DNA from: Eutreptiella sp. 'Long Island Sound 2002'
Lineage: Eukaryota; Euglenozoa; Euglenophyceae; Eutreptiales; Eutreptiaceae
Length of the DNA stretch: 64,000 nt
Reading direction: 5' to 3'
Assembly: GCA_964036045.1 (NCBI GenBank)
Contig: OZ038381.1
Coordinates: 157,608,283 to 157,672,282, forward strand
The notes under the pieces were generated by a model. It had not been told where the DNA came from, ran no database searches, and worked only from the letters and a program-made list of their open reading frames with translations. Positions 1 to 14,000 of this stretch are shown in pieces. Every line of letters begins with the position of its first letter. The first letter of the stretch is position 1. Position numbers and translations under genes: made by a program.

Positions 1-1933
1 GAGTTCTCTGTCCATGATGGGCTTGGCAGGGGCCCCTAGCACACTGATTCACAGCTTCCTAGCCATAGCAACAATACTCTATCCCTCCTATATGCATAGG
101 CCCCAACCAGCTGCAAGCAGCCCGGGTATGCCCCCTGTATTGGCCTCTCGCCTTTGAACCTTCTGCTGTGACAAGCAGGCATCCGTATTACTGCGGCATC
201 CGCACTGCCGCGGGCATCCACCTTCCTGGGTGGGAATCCAAAATGCAACTTCTGCCTATGGCGTCCTCCCCTGACGGGGGGGGGGGGGGGGAGTTCCGCA
301 TCCCAATGATTCTGTCCTCAATGTGTCCTCCACTGAATTTTTCCCTAACCAACACCTTCAAAAGCCTGAGCAGGAGGGGTTGCCGGTAGGGGAGGGCTGA
401 GAGTCTCGTAGGGGCATTATTTACAGTATTAAGGTAACCCTCTGCCTTGCTCTCCTAGACTCCCTGGTGCCAAGGCGTCCTCTCAGCTCCCCACACCTGG
501 TCAAAGAACCCCTTGGCCTACCTTGGCACCAGACCTGCAGACAGCGTCAGCGTCGTTTAAATGGCAGGGAAAAAAAAAGATAACGAATGAAAAACAAAAG
601 TTTTTGGAAGTGGCGCAATCTCAGGCCCCCAATGCTTTGTTCAAGAGAGGGTGGGAAGAGAGCAAGGAGAGGGGGGTTGACAGTAGATCGGGGCCCCACA
701 ATGAAGGGGGGACACCCATTAAGTATGCACTGTCATGCACTATCATGAACCACCAACCTGAACTTTTGCTTAATTGGAATGGGGGAGGGGAGGGGGGAAG
801 GGGGTTTGTGGGAGGGGGGGGGGGGGGGTTGCACCCCCTCCCTCCCCTCCCCTTGGTATTTGATTATTGTAAAGAAGCCCTGGTGGGCAAGGACGCACTG
901 GAAAAATAGCCACCCCCCACACCGTTCAATATGACACACCGAAACATGACCACATGCACCATATTACATTTTACATGTGAAGCGATACGACACACCCTAA
1001 ACGAGTCATGAGCCTTTCGGAAAATTGTTGAGGTCGTTTGCAGAATGCAGACATGCACGATTGCTTTGGTTTGGATCTCCGTGCAGACTTGGGTGTAGGT
1101 GCGGGTCCCACTGGTGCAGGCGCGTCCAAATCCGACTCCAATGCTGTGCCCATGTCCCATATCTCTCGGGGACAAATGCGCCAACACGGAGCGTTTCACA
1201 GCTGCCCAACAGCTCTTTGAAAGCCGTGTTCATGCACCTTTCCGAAAGTACTCACATATCCCCCAGCTGACACTATTTTCACACTATGGTATGAAATGCA
1301 GATAAACTTCCAAAAGAGCCTTTTGCTCGGAGTTGGTCCATAATGGCCATTCCCGAGAGATATGCACTACCCCCTCTTTGCACTCCCTCTCCAAAACCTC
1401 ACTCACAGCCTCCTCCAGCCTACATCATGGGTCTATGAGTGTCGTGATGCGAGCTCTGTGCCCCATGAAGGTATAATGAGGGCCTGCTCCAGCTTCCTGC
1501 GTGGAACCAATCACCAGATTAAGGCTGGGGGGATGGCTGGGGGGGGGGGGGGGGTGCCTGCTCCTGAGAAGGTTGTTGCAGTGCACGGCGAAAATTGCAC
1601 GGTTTTAATTGTGGTGTGGCCAAGGGGGTGGAGCCCAGTACAATCATGTGGTACAAAGCGCTGCACAAACACAGTGGGACAACCAAATGCAATTCATCCT
1701 AAGAAAAAAATGCAGCGGCCAAGCCTCCAGTACTTGTTGCAGTGTGCAGTGGTACTGTGTCTCAGTAATAAGTGTGACCAGTTGCTCCCCCTCCTTGTTT
1801 CATGAGGATTCAAAAGGGGAAAGTGGAGGAAGGGGGCTTGGACCTTGGGGGACCTCCTGAAAAGACTTTATTCTCATGTGTCAAAGCGTCCGAAAGGGAG
1901 CTCTTGTGACAATGTGAAAAAGGAGATACATAC
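1..1933. other. No recognised gene
   Basis: This stretch should contain, or lead to, the 3' continuation of the ARM gene. I see several poly-G runs (near 279, 818 and 1541) and no reading frame that I recognise on either strand. Confidence 0.5.
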
Positions 1934-2063
1934 CTTCCCGAGCAATGATGACTTTGTTCTCCGGTTGTGTAGCCAGGCTCCACATTGCCGCATTGGCGAC
2001 TGTCAGCAGCGAAGCATTGGAGGGAAACTTGATCATGGTCTTGATGATGTGCGATATGCCGCC
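1934..2063 (-). CDS. Kinesin ARM-region exon 3
   Basis: This 130-nt exon follows the acceptor gatctgttccag, starts in phase 0 and ends in phase 1 before gtatgtat. Joined to the previous exon it reads ISEL/GGISHIIKTM, the ARM consensus turn, then ANAAMWSLATQPENKVIIARE. The reading continues left. No following exon was identified in the 1.9 kb that remain. Confidence 0.8.
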
Positions 2064-5000
2064 CTGGAACAGATCGGATGGACAGACATTCCACTTGGGT
2101 AATGAGGGGGATGGACCCCCGAAGAAAAGGAGCTCAATTGACAGCCCCTCCCCCACAAAATCCAACCGGGACCATGACCTCCAGTGACCCAGACCTCAGA
2201 GTTAGAACAAACAACGCCGTCGTTCAGAGTCAATTGATGTTCGGCGGGCGACCAGGCCCCCATGCCCAAGCCCAAGCCAGGTACACACCAACTCAGAGAT
2301 CTGCTGCAGATTTCGGGGCTCTCTGCTGAGATGCAGTAGCGCAGCAGTGGACTGGCCCTGGAGGCTGTGGTTGTCTGGAAAGATGCCCATGGCGTCGAGA
2401 ATCAAAGGAATGGCGTGGATTCTGCGACAAATGCAAAGGCTGTGCAAAAGGCCTGCAGTGCCCAGTGGTTCCCCTACGGGGGCCTCTCACACACACACAC
2501 CCTTACCGTTCAGTCCTGAGGAGCAAGATTTGCGTAATCTTGATGTTTGGAGATTCCTAAAATATTTTTTTTGTCGTGCAAAATGTTTCAGAGGACTTCC
2601 ACCCATGCCGCTACATCTGCCTGCCCAGCGAGCGGGGCGGCCTGTTCAAATTCTAGTCCCCAACCGGGTGCGAAAACTTTTGGGGGTCTGGAAGGGGGGG
2701 GGGGGGGGGGAGGTGGGTCGGCCGGTCAGCCGCCAGGGTCCCTAGAGGGGGGTCGGTGGGTACCCCAACATACATACCTCAACATGATCCCCATGACACG
2801 CTGATCATTTGGAACATACACAAATGGGTTAAAAAATTTTTCAGAAAAATTTGCCCATTAGCTCAGGCTCCCATCAGCCAAGGTCAGACCCAGAGGTCAG
2901 GTCATGGGTCAAAAATTTTTCTGTGTTTTTCAAACATTTTTGAATTCTCCACAAAATTCTGAGTATTTTGAGCTTAGACACTTAGGGGAAAAAAAAATAC
3001 CCCCCTCACGAAGGGCAAAAAAATTTTTCGGCGCCTTTCGCGCCACCCTTTCCTCAAAAATCTCAAATTGGAGAAAGGCGGGTTCGAAAACTTTGGGGGG
3101 GGTCTGGAGGGCGGGGGGGGGGGGGGGGGGGAGTTGGGAATTCGAAGCAGGCCGCCCCCCTCGCTGCCCAGCCTGCCCTGATGCGGCTGATGGGGGGGTT
3201 TTTTTGGTTTTGGTTTTGGGTTGGACCCTTCAGCCAGGACCCCTCCATGCCAGGCCACGCCGGGCCATGCTACCACGCATGCTTGGAGGATCTTGGTTGC
3301 CTCTTCGGGTCCGCGAGGCCACAGGGGTGGTGCCAGTGCTGCCTTCGCGATAGACGAGTGAAACATCCGGGGGGCCTAATCCTAACCACGTCACTTCATG
3401 GTGGCTGCCACTGGACGGGGAGGGTCCAATGGATGTGACCGCCGGGGTGGATGCCACGCACATGCAGGGTGATGACAGAGCAGTCCTCATATCGGAATGG
3501 TACCACTGTAGATCCTCACATAGTGAGGTTTGGACCGTGTCCAAACATTCCTGAGCCATAGGCCAAGGGTCACAAGCTCCCTCTCAGAAGGGTCCCTTGC
3601 TACCCTCGCGGAGGACCGACCTGACTGGGTGAGACACTTGCCACATTCTCTTATGGTGAGCATCCACGGGCTCCAAGCCACTCAGGATAACCAGGAGGAT
3701 TAACCTAGAGGTCCACAAGACCACTTGTGACAGTGAGAACTATGGACAATCCAGACAGACCGTCCCACACATACATGGTGGTCCATCGGGGGCTGAGACA
3801 CCGGGCTCCTGGCCACTCATACTCACCGGTACCCCAAACAGAACTAGTTTGTGACCCCCACCCCTCTGTTCCGAATCCAGGCTCTCGTGGCTAGCAACCC
3901 CTATTTCTTCCACTTGGTTTGCAAGCATCTCTGCTGCTTGTTGACGCACTAGGGCAGGGAAACCCGCACCCATTGCAGCTCAGCCCCCCCCCCCCCCTCC
4001 CCCCGCCCCCCATCACCGAGTCAGATGGGCCTGGACAGGGGGCCTCCACTACCACGGACCGCCACCCCCTGGGGAAGGTGCTATCTGGATGCCCTACCAC
4101 TGCTAGACACATCTTACAACCGTGGGGCTACCCCTCCGGGGGGGGGGGGGGGGGGTGCCACAGGGCGTGGCAGGCTCGCTCTGCGTGCAAGTCATGACGC
4201 GGGCACGATGTCTCGGTGTGGCAAGAGCGCTAGCTAGGCCAGCTGTCGCAGACCTAATTTGCAGGCCTGTTGTGGCGGCTTTTCTGCCGCTGGCAGCGCT
4301 AGGGACGCCAGCCGGGCCCGCCCTAGGCACGCGGAGAGCGCGCTCGCCCCTGATTGTTGAGCCTCTAGCGCAGGCACATGCCGGCCTAGGCCTCGTCGTT
4401 GTTTTTTTTTGGGGGGGGGGGGGCTGTCCCAGCACTTGGTGCCCCTCGTGCCCTACGCAGCAGCAAAGGCTGATTCCCCGGCCCAGCTGCAGGCAACGGC
4501 GGCGCGAAGGCGAGTGATGCTACGCACACCGGGCGCCCACTGATCCCCTACCCTCCCCTACTGCCGCAGCCGTTGCACCTCTACTTGGGCCACCCCCTCG
4601 GTGTGCGCCTGTCGGCCCACAGGCGTAGGGTAGCAGTGCGGGCCCGCCATCTGGGGGGGCGGGGGAAATAGGCCATGAGGAAGCGTGTTGCTCCCCCCGG
4701 CCGTATGCCTGCCGGCATGCGCAGCCGGCCCAACCATGCCTCCTAACCACAGACGGCAACAATGCGCAGTGACTTGCACAGTGCACACCACCACGACGCA
4801 TGTGCGGCGGCACACGGCAAACAGCACCACATATTGCACAGTGCGCATTCACCACAGGCACTAGCACAACAGAGCACATTGCACTGCACGGCACCCTAGC
4901 CGGCCTGTGCCTTTGCGTTGTGGCTGCTAGGCCACGCTTTTCTCCACGGGGCAGCCACTGTGGTAGCCCCCCTCGACAAATCGGCCCCGTGGGGCACCTG

Positions 5001-8000
5001 ACGCCATAACACCGGCGTCCCCGGGGGGCACGTCCGCGCCTATCCTGGCGCACGGAAGGGCCAGCTCACAAGGGACATAGTCATAACCGGCTCGTCCCTC
5101 TGTGCCGTTCACTACAGGCAGGGGGCGCCCACGGGGGAGTACTCTTTGATCGGCCCTGCCCTCCAACCCCTCGACCTCTGTACATAGGCTCATGGACAGT
5201 ACAAGGGCAATTCCCTCTTTGTGTGTTTTTCACCATATTTGGTTTTGGGGGGGGCGCCAGGGGGGGGGGGGGGGGACAACCTACTTTTTCGAGTCTTTAA
5301 AGCTCGAAAATGGAAATTTCCAAATTTGATGTTTTTTATGTTTGAACCATTCACAATGATCAAATGTCCGATGTAAAGCATGTTTTAGACCCTCTTTATG
5401 TGTTTTTCACCGTATTTGGGTGTTTGGACGGGGGCAAGGGGCCGGGGCACAACCTGCTTGTGCAATTTTCCACTCTTGGAGGCCCCCAACGACGGGGCAT
5501 CTCAGGCGTGCCTTACATGTGGTCTGCTTATTGGGCTAGCAGCCGCTGGAAGGCTAGTGGTTGTGGGCCGTGCCCGGCCAAGCCAAGCCGCTGCACCTGG
5601 TGCAGTAGCCCATGTGGTAGGTGCAGCACATGGTGCAAGATAGCTTGCGCTGTCACGCAATGTGTGGTTCAGAGGCCCGCCACCCAACGACCTATGGCAA
5701 GCTTGGAGATCGGGTTCAAGGGGAGGCCTGCCGGGCGGCACTCCACGCGGCAACCACGGAGCTAGAGGCCTCCCTCCTGCGGGGTGTGCTGGCAAAAGCG
5801 TTGTGGACGGCAGCCCGCGTGTGAGGGCACAACATGCGGATCACGTTGAGCTGCCCCGGCTGCTTTTCCCCGCATGAGGATGAGGCGCATGTGCTCTGGG
5901 ACTGCCCGTCGTGGGAGGCAACCTGCGCAAAGTGGCGTGCCTTGGTCCCAAAGGCGGTAGAGCGGTTGCATTTGGGCCCCCCCAATGCGTTGGCCGCCAT
6001 GCCTACGACTCGCGGGCTTGCTACCCATGGCATTGTCCGCAGGGGCGGACCGCCAGCGGGTGGACACCTTCGTGTACAGGTTGTAATGGATGTACCTCGC
6101 AGTGCTGGCCGCCACGTATGCCCATACCCGCTCAAGGGTGATGGGGCAGGGCGAGGTCGCTTCCCGCAGCGACCGGCCAGGTGGCAAGTAGGGATACCCG
6201 TGGTAGGACCTGTGCGGTCCGCAACTGCTAGCAGAGCCGGCGATGCGGTTGCACCCAAGTGTCCCCGGATGTGTCCGTGGGGGCCGGCGCTCACCCATGA
6301 CCTGGTCCGCTAGCAGCAGCCCTCCGATTGCCCAACATCACAGGGGACGTTACGCTGGCCGTGGATTGCGAGCTCTTCCTAGGTGGTGACCCCCCACCAT
6401 AAACTGTGAATGGTCAAAATATCAAAAAAACATTGAAATCTTTCCTTTTTTGAGCTGTAAAGGGTGGGAAATTGCACTTTGTGTGCACACCAGATGACAC
6501 TCAACCAACTACAAACAGCAATTTTGAGGCTTTTGGGGGGCCATGGCTCAGGCTACATGAGCCCAACGGCCACTACATGGGTTCCTATGGGTGCTCAACT
6601 ACCCGTGTTGTCACCAAATGATCACCCAAGCACATACCATGGGCGACAACAGGGTTTCTAAAAAAGATGGATTTTGAAAAAACTTTCACATGTCACGAAA
6701 CAGCCTACACAACACCAATTTTGGGCGGGACTCCTTTTAATGTGCATAGGCCAATGCACAAAGGACGAGGGGCGGGGATAGGGGGCCGATGAGAGTTCCG
6801 GCGCCCCCTCCCCCCATGAAGGCCCCCCTCCGGTGGAATGCGGCGGACGAGAGGGACGAGCGGGTTGGTTCTCTTCGTGGCTCACCATCACATGGCGCCA
6901 TGTTGGTTGCCGCCCATCATGCGCAGTCCCCCCCGAGGCGGAGGACCATGTAAAGCCCAAGGCCAGCAAGCCGGCATTGCCTCCCAACGTTGAAGAACAT
7001 GGGTCGGCTGGACCGCCGTGTCAACAACAACGATGATGATGTGGGCAAAGATGATGAAGATGAGGAAGAGCTCACTCCCTCCCTACGGGGGGCTGCGTAC
7101 CCGGGGGGGGGGGGGGGCACCCACAAGCGGCGGGCAGCTAACGCCAGGAGATGCTCAAAAAATGTTTGGCAACGGGGCCGTTGCGTCATCTGAGCCCGGT
7201 GGTGGGGCCGCCCGCTAGCAGGGGGAGGGGGGGGCAGCCGGAGCTGGCAGGGGCAGTAGGGGCGCCCGCGCCGGGCACCCAGGCTTTAGGGGCCAAGGGA
7301 GGTGGGGGGGGGGGGGGGACTCCGGTGCCCCGCCCCCCCTCGGGCGCGGCTCGGTGTACACTCATGTCGTCGCCCGCGCTTCTACACGCCCATCATCGGG
7401 AGTGTTGCGTGCCGCGGGGCAATGCCCCGCCACAAACCGCTCCAAGAGCAGCAGGGCCTCCAAGGCAGTGCGCGCCCAGCCCAGCCACGCCGATTGGGCC
7501 TTGGCCCCCTCCCGGTATGCTACATTGCCGTCATTGTAGTAAGTGTTTCCCGAGCCACCCATCCCGAAAATCATTTCGCACCTTTGTGGTCTCGAACCAC
7601 TGACCAACTTGTATCACTTGCCGAAAAATGAAGGCAAGGCCGGTCCCATCACCTCCGCGGGAGGCAAACCTGGCTTCCAACCCCGAGAGCACTGTGTTAT
7701 ATGTGCCTAGTGCGTTTTTCAGGTATGCTCCACGTGAGTAATACGAAGGGGGTAGGGTACACACTTGCTCTCTTATGGATAGCACCCAAGCGAAGCGCGG
7801 ACAAAGACCGCACAACAACCGAAGAGGAAACACACTAATGAAGTGAGCCGTGGCACCACAAAGCCTCACCGGCAGAGCCACCACTCCGCCCTTTCACGAA
7901 TAGCACAAAACTACACCAAAACTTATCCTACTCCATTAGACGGGAACAAGAAGCGCCCGAAGGGAGGAAGATATCCATGGACCACGACACTAAACGGACC

Positions 8001-11000
8001 CACTACGGGCCTCCAAGGTTCGAACCTACCCCCGGGAGTCCCCAGACCGGGTGCAGGCCCACTATGATACTACGACAATGGGACTATTTACCCCTTGCTC
8101 TCCCCCTCCCGATCAGCGCCGAAGGCGCCAACTAACGGGACTTTCAGCGTTGGGGTTCGCATCCCCGACGAGGGGAATCTACGTCCTATGCATTACCACT
8201 GCACTACGATCGGCAGCACCAGGTACACTCAAAACCCGGCAACAAAGGAAGACTAGGTAAAGGTATCAAGTAAAAGGCAAGAGTCGCTCCATTTCCTGCT
8301 GTGTACTGCGCTCCTTGTGCTCGCAGTGCTCCGATGAGAATGGCAAACGTTGTGCTTGGCAGGATTGCCCACTGTTGGTCTCTCGCGAGGTTCCAAAGGC
8401 AAAAGACAGAATTGTATGCACCCCCCCCCCCGAACCCTCGCATGCAGGCCATATATCATGCTTTTTACCTATCCCGTCACCCCAGGGGTCCCACTAATCC
8501 ACATGTGGTGTCCCTCCCCCTTGGTACGGACACCCATACCATCTCCCGTGCCCATGCCCCCCCCGCCAGCATCACCCGCAATCTGACTTCCCACCCATAG
8601 GGGTGGTGTTGAGTCTGCCGTTTTTTTTTTGGGGGGGGGGGTTCTGACTTTCATGTTCACTGAAACCGTGTCGTACTTGTTGTACAGTAATTTCCCGCCT
8701 TTCACACAGGCCATGACCGGCGGTGGGGAAGGTTAGAGGCTAGAGGTTAGAACAACATCCCTGCTTGCACCCCTCAAGGTGGCGACCACAAGGTCGAGGT
8801 TGTCAAACCACCGATACAGCAAATATGGCAAAAAAAAATGCATCAACTGCATCAGCGCTTGTCCCACTGCGCCCTATACAAACCCCATGGGGTCAGGATC
8901 CGAAAACACTTTGTCAGCTCAAAATAAAAAAACAAAAAAATTCATGATTTTCAACCCAAAAAAGGGGGGTCATTTTTTTCGACATTTTTGACCCCCCCAC
9001 CCCCACTCATGACGCCTCAGAAAGGTGGGTTTCAAGGGGGGGGGGGGGGTTCTAGGGGGTCCGGAGCAAAAACTCATTGGGGGTTGCGTTTATTGGACAA
9101 AATACTTCATAAGGGGTTAATCCAACAATTCAACCCGTTGGGGTAGGGTACGCAAATAGGCCCAAAAAGGCCCAAAGCAGGGGGAGAGGGGTTCCCACGT
9201 ATACGGGCCCGTTTGGCTTTGATCTAACAATCTCTGCAAAGGTGATTTTGGGGCTTTTGGGGGGCCCATGGCTCGGGCTACATAGGCCCAGCAGCCATTA
9301 CGCGGGTCCCTATGGGTGCTCCAGTACCCGTATTGTCACCAAATAATCACCCAAACCCATCCCAGGGCGACATACAAGTTTCGGAAAAAGTCGAGGTCTG
9401 GAAAAACAAATCTAGTGCGACTAAATAGCCTAACTAGCGTGGAAATGGCAAAGTCCTCACTAGCATGGGGCCATATGAGGGGGGGGAGGGGGGTGAGTGG
9501 GGGTACCCAGAGTTGGGACCCGGGACCCCCACAATGGGTTAGGGGTCCATAACCAAGAAAAAAGTTCTTCAAGATTTAGGTCTGAATCCACAGACAACAA
9601 CCGCAGTACGCAAAGAAGTTTTGATCCCCACCCACCCCCACACCCACCCCCAAAAAAAAGCGGTACCCGGGTACGGGGGGGTAAGGGGGGTCAAGATCGA
9701 AAAATTCATTGGGGTATCATTTGTCTCCCAAAATGATGATGTTACAAGGGGTTAGACATCCCGTACCATACCTTGGGGTATCCTACACGAATGACCCAAA
9801 AAGGAGGGGGGGGGAGGTTATGGTGTCCGTGCCTACGATTGACCTAACTACCTCCTCGAACCTCCTACATCGCGTGCCCCAAGCCACTGGGAAAAGGTAA
9901 AATTTTGGTTGGTGGAGGGTAGGACAAATGTCCCTCCGCTCACTCGTGCTGCTTCTGCCATGCCGTTCACGTTCAGTCATTCCCATGACAGTGGAGTTTT
10001 GAGGGTGCACTCCACCGCATCTGATGTGGGAAATGTAACACAGGGCCAGAGGTTCCAGATCACCAAGTCTTACACACCAGTAGTGCGCTGCATTTCCAGT
10101 CATTTTGCCTTCTGGAGAAAGGCAAAGGGTGGCATGGTGTGTGGGGAGTTGGAGGGGGCTCTGGTAGTGCGGTAGGTCGAGGTGGTCAGCCGCAATGCCT
10201 CCGGGGGAGGGGAGCGGGGGTTGCTCTGTGCCCTACACATCGACTGTCGGTCACAAGGAGGGGGGGGTTGGGTGGGTTCGTAGGAACAGGGCCTCATACA
10301 GGGGCGGCCTCCAAGACACACGCTACTCAATCGTCCAGCAGCACAGGCGGTGCAGCCATGTAGGGTGAGGACAGCATCCCCAGGCCAACCGCATGGCACC
10401 GTGCTGCAGTGGGGACATACCGGAGACATGGAGGGGCCCTGGGGTGTGCAGAACGCTGTGCTGCCCTGGGGCATGTTGGCGCCCAGAGGGGTTAGGGGGG
10501 GCGCACATCGTGAGTTGTGGTGCAATGGGCCCAATGGATCAATGGAGCTCAAAAAAAGTTTTCCAGTGCCTTCGACGCCCTCTTTTGTGAGTCTGCATGG
10601 TCGCCACTGGATGACCGAGCGGGTGGGGTGGGCCGCAATTGGTCAGGTGTGGAACCACCATTTTCGCTCCAGCCACGCCTGCCCCATGGCCTTCCTTGCC
10701 TAATTAGTTCTTAGTGCGGGCTTGTGGCCAGTGGCCTGCTGCATTGTCCCAGAGTTCCAGTCCCTGCCTCCCTGGCTGGGGTCAGGGCTTTTGGGTTCAG
10801 GGCTTTATCGCCTGGGTCACTCCGCCGCTTGAGTCCGGAGTTCGGGTCGTGGCGTGCATTCGGTGTTCCATGTTTGGGTTGACTGCACTTTGGGCGTGCT
10901 TGCTGGCGCTGGCCTCACTTGGCCACACTCCCTACACTCAGTGGTCACCAGGGCATGGAGGGCTCGTAGTTCGAGAGGTTAGGAGTCAGCCGGTTTGGTT

Positions 11001-14000
11001 GCTGCCACCAACCCTGGCGAGTTACTCGGTCCTTAGGATTGAAAAATCCCAGTGGGTACAGGCTGTTTGGAGTTAGTTGGAGTTAGTTGCAGGACATACA
11101 ACATTCAACATTCAGGTGGGGTGGGGTGGGGGTTGTGGGGGGGGGGGGGGGAGGGTCACATCCACAGCCCCCGCCCCCCTCCCTGTGGATACCTCACCCA
11201 ACTATTTATTTTGATGGTGTTACACTGATCCCACACAAAGAGCCCGGCAATCTGCGCACACCTTGCGAGGATCACCCGGTTGTCCTTACATGCCTCTGCC
11301 AAGATGGAGACAATGCTGATGATGGTGATGACCACGTGCACATTCGTGTACAATGTGCTGCGTGCCTTGTCCACTAAGTACGCAGCATCAGCCTCGCTCA
11401 GCTGTGCCGTCTGCTGCTTAATGACCTGCAGTCTTCTGAACGTCTTTGTAGCAGAAAAACAGACCAGGAAACGGCTACGGTTCTGGACTTGTGGGCAGGG
11501 CTGTCCTCACCGTTACCCAAGGGTGCATCATGGCACAACACAACCGCCGCCAGCAGTATGACACCCCGTGGATTAGTCGGAGTAGTGTTATCCTCGGACC
11601 ATCATCTGTTACCTCCCGTCACGGCTGCAGCCACCAGTGGGAACTACCGTTGCGCACTGTGCCATTGGTTAGTCATGGACGTAATACGTCGACGAATCAT
11701 TTTTCCTGCAAAATGATATTTTTCCCAATGAACGCAGTCAGTACTTGGTGCTACTTTGCCAACGCTTGCACGATGGCATACTGAATCTACACTCTGTGTG
11801 TGTGGACACCACACCACACCACACCACACCCACAAGGCAGCAGCCAGCAGGCAGCAGGCAGCAGCAGCAGTCACTGCGCAGCGGCCACCGGGTAGCAGCC
11901 GGCAACAAGCACAAGCACCAGGCAGCAGGCGGTCCTTGCTAAGGCACGTGATAATGATGAGCTGGAAGTTGATGATTGTTGGGCAGTAGAAACAGATGAT
12001 GAAGGCTCTACGGGATTAGACACTGGGGGTGATTTGAATGATGATGATGAAGTAGTCAGTGAACAAGGTGCTGTATATTTTGCTGAACCGATTGCTGAAC
12101 CAGTAGCTGAACCAATTTTTGAACCTTTTGTTGTACCAGTTGCTGAACCAGTTGCTGAACCAGTTGTTGAGCCAATTGCTGAATTAGTTGCTGAACCAGT
12201 TGCTCAACCAGTTGCTCAACCAGTTGCTGAACAAGCTGTTGAACCAGTTGCCGAACCAATTTCTGAACCTTTTGTTGTACCATTTGCTGTAACGGTTGCT
12301 GAACAAGCTGCTGAACCAGTTGCTGCACCAGTTGCTGATCAAGCTGCTGAAACAGTTGTTGAACCAGTTGCTGAACAAGCTGTTGGACTAGTTGCTGAAC
12401 TAGTTGCTGCACAAGCTGCCGAACCAGTTGCTCAAACAGTTGCTACAGCAGTTGCTGAACAAGCTGTTGAACCAGTTGCTGAACTATTTGCTAAACCAGT
12501 TGCTTAACAACCAATTGCTGAACCAATTGTGCAGTGAAGATGATGGACGAGAAAGTGCCATTTTCTACCATCCAACGTGCACTATGCGACTTGAGCGGAT
12601 AAAAGTTTTTCCTAGCAAAGCAACGACAACTCGATCCATGGAGGACAGCTATCTCAAAAGTGGAAGGGGTTGTCTTGCCCAAAGGGGCACAACGAATGTT
12701 TGGACAGGCAGGAAGACTTTATTGCTTAACGTTGACGAGGCGCCGTGGAAATGGTTTTGTGAACGAACGGCACGGATGTTAAGGAAAGAAGCTGAGCTCA
12801 TAGCTGCAAAGAAAGGGTCCGTTGTTCGCGGATGCTGGCTTTTCGTAAGCGGCATTGCATCACTCTGAGAAAAAGTGAGAGGCATATCACCCTGGCAAAT
12901 GAGGAGCGAGTACCCCGGTTGAACAAATTTCTGGTTTATTTATATTTGCAACCAAACAATACAAAAATCTGGATCAACTTTGATGAGATCCTTGATTCGT
13001 TGGCGGGGTTCATGGGTCTTGGGGCAACTTTAGAGCACCGTGGTAGCAACAATGTCACCATTCAAATGGATGACACACATTACACCCTAATTGTGTTGCT
13101 TGCTGTGCAATAAGAAGGTGACAACCTTGTCCCTGTTCTTTTGAAACCTACCATTGTTTTGAAACTGCACAAGCCCAAGGTAATGAGCAATCCAAACAAT
13201 TTGTTGGTAACTTCCCATCCCAATGGTGTCATCAATATTGTCTACATGCATGACACTTTCATTCCTTATCTTGTTAAGCACTTGGCTTGACTAAGTTGCA
13301 GCACTTGGCTGGGGAGGCATTGGTGATCCTTGACTCCGCCACTGCACACATTTCCCCTGTTGTGTTGTATGTGTTCCGTGTTGTTGGCATACAGTATGCA
13401 GTGATTCCCGGCAGTCTCACCATACTCATCCAAGCTATTGATGTGGCATTGGTGGCCCTATATAGGGAACACCATTATGCTCTGTACAAGCAACTTGTGG
13501 AAGGCGGCTAGAAAAATGAGTGTTGCTGCTTGCCAAAATGCATACATGGATTTGGCATACCAAGGTGTGCTAGTTGAAGTAAGACGGATGAATGTTCCCG
13601 GGGTTTTGCATGATCTGGGTTACATCAACCCAACGCACGTGAAGCTCCACATTCCATATGACTTTGTGCCACCTGCCGCCCCCAGTCCCCAAGCCAAAGC
13701 CCAAGGCAATGCCAAAGCCTATGCCCAATTAGTTGACAATTGCTAGTTTCTTTGGAAGGCATTGCTGGTTTCTTTGGAAGGCGATGAGCAACACAATCAG
13801 GAATGGTCAAATTGTAGTGGCTGTCCGACTTCTCTGCCCCGTTTGCAATTTTCTGTGTATTGAGGAAAGGGAAATGAAGCGCGCAATTTTATTTTGCCCA
13901 ATTTTAATAAAATCCTGCATGCGTGATTTCTTTTGTCTCCGTGATTTTAATTGGGCCGGTGGTTTACTTCTGGCTGGCTGCCTGCCGTTGCTTGGCGGCC

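Noticed and set aside
3740-3973. ALVRQQAAEMLANQVEEIG as a possible further ARM exon
   Set aside because: No GT donor follows in frame, and the exons on both sides already join in phase with a good ARM turn.
12056-12412. Gln/Leu/Val-rich minus-strand ORF
   Set aside because: It is a shadow of the VAEP repeat array.
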